Assembly: GCA_020722625.1 (NCBI GenBank)
Contig: DYKK01000049.1
Span: 5,043-14,984, forward strand
Origin: Anaeromyxobacter dehalogenans
GTDB taxonomy: Bacteria; Myxococcota_A; UBA9042; DTJE01
Direction of reading: 5' to 3'
Length of the DNA stretch: 9,942 nucleotides
The position numbers and the translations under genes were made by a program. Position 1 is the stretch's first letter. Every line of letters begins with the position of its first letter. Below the pieces are notes generated by a model, which saw nothing but the letters and a program-made list of their open reading frames with translations, was not told where the DNA came from and did no database searches. Below, piece by piece: positions 6,400 through 9,942 of this stretch.

Positions 6400-7286
6400 G
6401 CGCGACCCGATCCCCGCGTCTCGATTCCATCCAGGAACGCGCGGATCCTCAGGTTGACCACCTCGGGGTACTCGACCAGGACGTAGTGCGTCCCATTGGG
6501 CACGAGGAAGAACTCCGACCCGGGGATCGCCCTGTGCAGGGCCTCCATCGTGGTCCAGGGGGTCACCCGATCCTCGCTCCCGGCCACGATCAGCGCCGGG
6601 ACGCCGATCTCCCCCAGGTAGGGTGCGGCGCTGTGCTCGTCCAGGCGCTCGATCATCCGCAGGTAGGTCCGGAAGTCCAGGTGCCGGAACTCGCGGACCA
6701 TCCCCGCGAAGAACTCGGCGTTGTTCATCAGCATCCCGGCGCGGCCCAGCAGGCGCAGGGTCGCGTTCGACCCCAGGGCCAGGAAGACCACAGGGCCGAC
6801 CCACGGGACGAGGAGCCGAGCCAGGCGCAGGAGCCCGCGCGCCACCGCCCCCCCGCCGGGCAGCCCCAGGGCGGTGTCGAGGATGTGTTCGTACGTCCCG
6901 GCGATCAGGACGAGGGCCTCGACCTGCGCCGGGAAGCGATGGGCGTATTCGAGCGCGACCTCGACGCCCATGCTCCAGCCGCCCAGGACGAACCGGTCGA
7001 ACCCGGCGTCGCGGCACACCGCGACCATGTCCGACACGTGGTCCTCGACACCGAGCCGCGACCGGTCCGCGGGGACCTCGGACCCGTAGGTCCCCCGCGG
7101 ATCCCACGTCACCAGGGTGAACCGCTCGCCCAGGTCCTCGATCAGGTAGTGCCACGTCAGGAAGGGCGTTCCGAGCCCCGGAGCCATGACGATGCGACGC
7201 GGTCCCCGGCCCGCGCGGTACGAGGCGATGAGAGTCCCATCCGCGGACCGGACCCGGGTTCGAGTGACCGGGAAACGCCGGCTCAT
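6396..7286 (-). CDS. Alpha/beta-fold hydrolase
   Basis: A 296-residue cytoplasmic hydrolase of the alpha/beta superfamily. Visible motifs are the oxyanion-hole region APGLGTP (35-41), WDPRGTYGS (61-69), nucleophile elbow GWSMG with Ser105 (103-107), acid Asp239 in GSEDRVTP (237-244) and catalytic His267 in GTHYVLVEYP. The triad is complete, so the enzyme should be active as an esterase, lipase or related hydrolase. A cap-like helical region spans about 132-222. The substrate cannot be told from the sequence. The ATG at 7286 was chosen because SRRFPVTRTRVRSADG reads as the natural N-terminus and GGGGAAAGGG lies upstream. An in-frame ATG 29 codons earlier (7373) would add low-complexity sequence from the pepT-side spacer. 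The gene is convergent with the lipoprotein gene (7 bp between stops) and divergent from pepT. Confidence 0.88.
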   Translation of the reverse strand: MSRRFPVTRTRVRSADGTLIASYRAGRGPRRIVMAPGLGTPFLTWHYLIEDLGERFTLVTWDPRGTYGSEVPADRSRLGVEDHVSDMVAVCRDAGFDRFVLGGWSMGVEVALEYAHRFPAQVEALVLIAGTYEHILDTALGLPGGGAVARGLLRLARLLVPWVGPVVFLALGSNATLRLLGRAGMLMNNAEFFAGMVREFRHLDFRTYLRMIERLDEHSAAPYLGEIGVPALIVAGSEDRVTPWTTMEALHRAIPGSEFFLVPNGTHYVLVEYPEVVNLRIRAFLDGIETRGSGRA

Positions 7287-7362
7287 GACGCCCTTTCCCC
7301 ACGCTCCCCGCGCCGAAGGTATCGCAGTTCTCTTCCGACTAGAAGCGCTCCCCCCTCCTCCC

Positions 7363-7383
7363 TCATCCTTCATCCTTTATCCT
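7363..7383. repeat. Three tandem 7-bp units in the hydrolase/pepT spacer
   Basis: TCATCCT (7363-7369), TCATCCT (7370-7376) and TTATCCT (7377-7383) follow one another directly, in a pyrimidine-rich strand (about 7350-7384). The spacer between the two divergent start codons (7287-7472) otherwise holds only the pepT promoter and the ribosome sites. Confidence 0.6.
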
Positions 7384-7409
7384 TGCCCCGCAGGTCGCGC
7401 ATTTCGGGT

Positions 7410-7438
7410 TTGAAGTCCCGGTTCGACCGCGCTATCTT
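7410..7438 (+). promoter_or_regulatory. Sigma-70-type promoter of pepT
   Basis: TTGAAG (7410-7415) and TATCTT (7433-7438) are separated by exactly 17 bp and match consensus at 4 of 6 positions each. Transcription would start near 7445, giving a leader of about 28 bases that contains the GGGAGGAGG ribosome site at 7462-7470. Confidence 0.55.
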
Positions 7439-7472
7439 CCGCGCGTCGGCGGTGTCTGGACGGGAGGAGGCG

Positions 7473-8762
7473 ATGACGACGACCCGGATGGAAGCCACGG
7501 ATCGGAAGGCGCTGCTGGACCGGTTCCTGCGGTACGTGGCCGTGGACACGCGGTCGGACGAGAACTCGACGGCGTCCCCGTCCACGGCGGGGCAACTGGA
7601 CCTGGCGCGCCTCCTCGCCCGGGAACTCCGGGACCTCGGGTGCACGGACGTCGAGATGACCGAGTGGGGATACGTGTTCGCCACGGTCCCCGCCACCCTG
7701 CCCGCGGACCACCCGGCCCGCGACCGGGTCCCAACGATTGGGCTCCTCGCCCACGTGGACACCTACTTCGGGACGCCCGGGGCCGGCGTGAAGCCGCAGG
7801 TCATCGAGCGATACGGCGGGTCGGACATCGTGTTGCCGGGGGACCCCGCCCGGGTCATTCGCGTCGCGGACAACCCCAACCTGGCCCGGTGCGTCGGTCA
7901 CACGGTGATCACCTCGGACGGGACGACGCTCCTCGGGGCGGACGACAAGGCGGGCGTCGCCGAGGTCCTGACCGTGGTGGACTGGCTGCGGCGGCACCCG
8001 GACTTCCCCCACGGCGCGATCCGGGTCGGCTTCACGACGGACGAGGAGGTCGGCCGGGGCACCGAACATTTCGACGTGAAGTCGTTCGGGGCGCAGGTGG
8101 CCTACACGCTGGACGGGGCGGACCTCGGCGAGGTCGAGGACGAGACGTTCTGCGCGGACGCCGCGACCGTGACCCTGACCGGGCGCGACGTGCACCCCGG
8201 GTACGCGAAGGGGAAGATGGTGAACGCGGTCCGGGCCGCGGCCCGTCTCGTCGAGAGCCTCCCGCGCGACTTCCTGCCCGAGACGACCGAGGGCCGCCAA
8301 CCGTACCTGCACCCCTACCGGGTCGAGGGGGACGTGTCGAAGGTCACGGTGAGGTTCCTGGTGCGGGCCTTCACGGTCGAGGAGTTGCGCGAGCGCGAGG
8401 ACAGCCTTCGCGAGGCGGTCCGCGCGGTCGAGGCCGAGTTTCCGGGCGTGGCCGCAGATGTCGAAGTCCAGGAGTCTTACCGCAACATGCGCGAAAAACT
8501 CGAGGAGGACCCCCGCGTGCTCGACTGCGCCCTCGAGGCGGTGCGGCGCACAGGCCTGACCCCCCAACGCAAGGCGATCCGGGGCGGCACGGACGGGGCG
8601 CGCCTGTCCTTCCTGGGCCTGCCCACGCCCAACCTGTTCGCGGGCGGGCAGAACTTCCATTCGGTGCAGGAGTGGGTGTCCCTCGAATGGATGACCGCCG
8701 CGGTGGAGTGCGTCCTGAACCTCCTCGCGGTGTGGGTGGAACAAAGCGCCCGCCCCACGTGA
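7473..8762 (+). CDS. pepT: Peptidase T (M20B tripeptide aminopeptidase)
   Basis: A 429-residue zinc aminopeptidase that removes the N-terminal residue from tripeptides in the cytoplasm; slightly longer than the usual roughly 410. All expected M20 residues are present: H94 and D96 in LLAHVDT, bridging D157 in LLGADDKAGVAEV, general base E191 and ligand E192 in TDEEVGRG, D214 in YTLDGADLGE, and H396 in GGQNFHSVQEW. VHPGYAKGKMVNAV (240-253), ESYRNMREK (334-342) and IRGGTDGARLSFLGLPTPNLF (369-389) are strong peptidase T matches. The start is ATG 7473, just after the purine-rich ribosome site GGGAGGAGG (7462-7470). A later in-frame ATG (7488) is too far from that site. It has its own promoter, and an HD-GYP gene follows after 12 bp. 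Confidence 0.96.
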   Translation: MTTTRMEATDRKALLDRFLRYVAVDTRSDENSTASPSTAGQLDLARLLARELRDLGCTDVEMTEWGYVFATVPATLPADHPARDRVPTIGLLAHVDTYFGTPGAGVKPQVIERYGGSDIVLPGDPARVIRVADNPNLARCVGHTVITSDGTTLLGADDKAGVAEVLTVVDWLRRHPDFPHGAIRVGFTTDEEVGRGTEHFDVKSFGAQVAYTLDGADLGEVEDETFCADAATVTLTGRDVHPGYAKGKMVNAVRAAARLVESLPRDFLPETTEGRQPYLHPYRVEGDVSKVTVRFLVRAFTVEELREREDSLREAVRAVEAEFPGVAADVEVQESYRNMREKLEEDPRVLDCALEAVRRTGLTPQRKAIRGGTDGARLSFLGLPTPNLFAGGQNFHSVQEWVSLEWMTAAVECVLNLLAVWVEQSARPT

Positions 8763-8768
8763 TACACT
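8760..8768 (+). promoter_or_regulatory. Possible extended -10 promoter for the HD-GYP gene
   Basis: TG-A-TACACT (8760-8768) fits an extended -10 element, and its TGA is the pepT stop codon. The first base after a normal 6-base discriminator is the A of the ATG at 8775, so the mRNA could be leaderless. No good -35 box is seen. No Shine-Dalgarno sequence lies between pepT and the ATG, which supports the idea indirectly. Confidence 0.35.
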
Positions 8769-8774
8769 GCCCTC

Positions 8775-9812
8775 ATGTCCCGATTCGAAGCCGTCCGGCG
8801 CGCGGCCGAGGAGGCGCGCCGCCGGTACGAGGACCACGACCCCTACACGCACCACCACAGCGTGCGCGTGGCCCACTGGGCCGTGATGATCGCGGGCCAC
8901 GTCCCGGGCTTCTCGCAGGAGCGGCTTCGCCGCCTCGAGGTCACGGCCCTGCTGCACGACTATGGCAAGACCTTCCTCGACCCCGCGATCCTGCGCAAGA
9001 CCTCGGAACTGGACGACGCCGAGACCGCACAGATGCGCAGGCACCCGGCGCTCGGGGCGGACCACCTGCCCGTGCCCGGGGAATACGTGCTCCCCGAGGC
9101 GATCCGCTGGCACCACAAGCACTTCGATGGTTCCGGCTACCCGGACGGGGTCGTCCGCGGGATTGACCTCCCGCTCGAGGCCCGCCTGATCGCGGTCGCG
9201 GACGTCTTCGACGCCCTGACCTCCGAGCGCCCCTACCGCCGCGAACGGCCCTGTTACTCGCCGGCCGAGGCGATCGACCTGATGAAGGGCATGGCCGGAC
9301 GCGAACTCGACCCGAGCCTCGTGGCCCTGTTCGAGTCGGTCTATCGTCTCGAGTGCGAGCGGGTGGGGGGGGAGGTCGGCTCGCGCACCCTCCAGGTCCA
9401 GAGCGTGATCGGCCAGGAGGTGCAACGCGCCCGCGACCTGCTCCTCGGGGAGATCGGCCCGTACGACCCGCGCGACCCTCTGAAGGGCCGGCCCGCACCG
9501 CCGGGCCTCGTGGACCGTCTGGTCGAGGGCCTGGTCCGCGCGAACCTCGACCCGGAGTCGGCGTCCCTCATCGCGAGGCACGTCCTGAAGATGCCGCTGC
9601 CCGAGACGTTCGCGGCGGAGGACGTCGTGTCCCCGCCGCGGAAGGCCACGGTCCCGCCGGGCGGCTTCCTACACCACGTGGAGGTCGTGCTCCGGGTGCG
9701 GCGCCTCCCCCCGAGGTTCGACTACATGCGGGTCGTGGTGTTCATGGGGCAGTTGTGGTTGAGCGTGGGGGAACGCTCGGAGGACGAGTTCGAGGTCCGG
9801 CTGGCGCGTTGA
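8775..9812 (+). CDS. HD-GYP domain protein (probable cyclic-di-GMP phosphodiesterase) with uncharacterised C-terminal region
   Basis: A 345-residue cytoplasmic protein with no signal peptide or membrane segment. Residues about 1-195 form an HD-GYP domain: HHHSVRVAHWA with H28 (26-36), ALLHDYGK with H61/D62 (58-65), MRRHPALGADHL with H90 (87-98), RWHHKHFDGSGYPDG with H113/H114 (111-125) and VADVFDALTSERPYR (141-155). The HHxxxDGSGYP signature separates HD-GYP from plain HD domains, so cyclic-di-GMP hydrolysis is the likely reaction. There is no receiver or sensor domain in front. The last 150 residues match nothing I recognise; the region 210-285 looks helical and about 305-345 looks strand-rich (EVVLRVRRL, YMRVVVFMGQLWLSVG). 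ATG 8775 is the natural start although no ribosome site precedes it. The gene lies 12 bp after pepT and may be read through from it. Confidence 0.88.
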   Translation: MSRFEAVRRAAEEARRRYEDHDPYTHHHSVRVAHWAVMIAGHVPGFSQERLRRLEVTALLHDYGKTFLDPAILRKTSELDDAETAQMRRHPALGADHLPVPGEYVLPEAIRWHHKHFDGSGYPDGVVRGIDLPLEARLIAVADVFDALTSERPYRRERPCYSPAEAIDLMKGMAGRELDPSLVALFESVYRLECERVGGEVGSRTLQVQSVIGQEVQRARDLLLGEIGPYDPRDPLKGRPAPPGLVDRLVEGLVRANLDPESASLIARHVLKMPLPETFAAEDVVSPPRKATVPPGGFLHHVEVVLRVRRLPPRFDYMRVVVFMGQLWLSVGERSEDEFEVRLAR

Positions 9813-9821
9813 ACCGACCCA

Positions 9822-9895
9822 CCCACGATCCGCCACCCCGATCTCGGCAGCACGACGGAACACCTTGACATGTCTTGGTTTCGTGCCAGCCGCGA
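9822..9895 (-). repeat. Dispersed 74-bp repeat, copy B (inverted relative to copy A)
   Basis: Minus-strand counterpart of 3991-4064, starting 10 bases after the HD-GYP stop codon. It contains the exact 27-base run shared with copy A (9837-9863). Differences are spread along the element, which fits old divergence and not a recent duplication. A run of nine C residues (9900-9908) lies just beyond it. Confidence 0.8.
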
Positions 9896-9915
9896 CTTGC
9901 CCCCCCCCGTCTATC

Positions 9916-9936
9916 GGACGTGCCACCGGCACGTCC
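9916..9936. terminator. Perfect 9-bp hairpin, terminator-like
   Basis: Arms GGACGTGCC (9916-9924) and GGCACGTCC (9928-9936) pair perfectly around an ACC loop, about 100 bases after the HD-GYP stop. It is followed by TCTCCC and not a T-tract, as far as the window shows. It may end the pepT/HD-GYP transcript or serve a gene beyond the window. Confidence 0.45.
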
Positions 9937-9942
9937 TCTCCC

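Noticed and set aside
3938..6430. An 830-codon minus-strand frame opposite the lipoprotein gene
   Set aside because: It is Arg/His/Ala/Pro-rich with no recognisable domain, and it is fully antisense to a gene with a signal peptide, lipobox and known motifs.
5277..8762. A continuous plus-strand open frame of 1161 codons joining the glycine-rich region to pepT
   Set aside because: Only its last 429 codons are pepT. The rest is an Arg/Ala/Gly-rich out-of-frame reading of the lipoprotein gene and an antisense reading of the hydrolase, open because stop codons are rare at high GC.
7377..9581. A 734-codon minus-strand frame opposite pepT and the HD-GYP gene
   Set aside because: It is antisense to two genes with full catalytic motifs; its composition is His/Arg/Val-rich shadow sequence.
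3991..9895. A complete transposon bounded by the inverted 74-bp repeats
   Set aside because: No transposase, integrase or target-site duplication is visible, the cargo looks like ordinary chromosomal genes, and the two ends differ at 13 of 74 positions.

Overview
This is a GC-rich bacterial window. The gene content suggests a Gram-negative from Myxococcota or a related delta-proteobacterial lineage. The best clue is a large lipoprotein carrying the Cys-Asn-x-Asp-Asp-Asp-Cys-Asp-Gly type metal-binding motif and long glycine-rich stretches, both common in that group. This placement is an inference from protein style only. Nothing in the window fixes the taxon.

Left part (1-3450, minus strand): a four-gene metal-uptake operon. 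In transcription order it encodes a TroA-like metal-binding protein, an ABC ATPase, a permease with a C-terminal winged-helix domain, and a second permease that runs off the left edge. Consecutive genes overlap by 4 bp or lie 3 bp apart, so they are almost certainly co-transcribed and translationally coupled. A promoter with a perfect TTGACA -35 box lies upstream, and a perfect 11-bp palindrome occupies its spacer, where a metal-responsive repressor would be expected to bind. The gene order and the permease/DNA-binding fusion match the chlamydial ytgA-ytgB-ytgCR-ytgD arrangement.

Middle left (3450-4165): a long divergent intergenic region with no convincing gene. It is rich in structure: two back-to-back hairpins, low-complexity tracts, a 24-bp near-perfect palindrome, and one copy of a 74-bp dispersed repeat whose inverted partner lies at the right end of the window.

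Middle (4166-7286): a 740-residue secreted lipoprotein (acidic/proline-rich stalk, Cys-rich part, metal-binding motif, beta-helix-like rungs separated by glycine-rich loops). It converges on an alpha/beta-hydrolase gene on the opposite strand, with only 7 bp between the two stop codons.

Right part (7287-9942): a short divergent spacer carrying a good sigma-70-type promoter, then pepT (peptidase T), then an HD-GYP domain gene 12 bp downstream. The HD-GYP gene lacks a clear ribosome binding site and may have its own extended -10 promoter. After it come the second repeat copy and a perfect 9-bp-stem hairpin at the window edge.

The metal transporter is a functional unit. The lipoprotein, hydrolase, peptidase and HD-GYP genes show no obvious common pathway. 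No tRNA, rRNA, CRISPR array, transposase or phage gene was seen.
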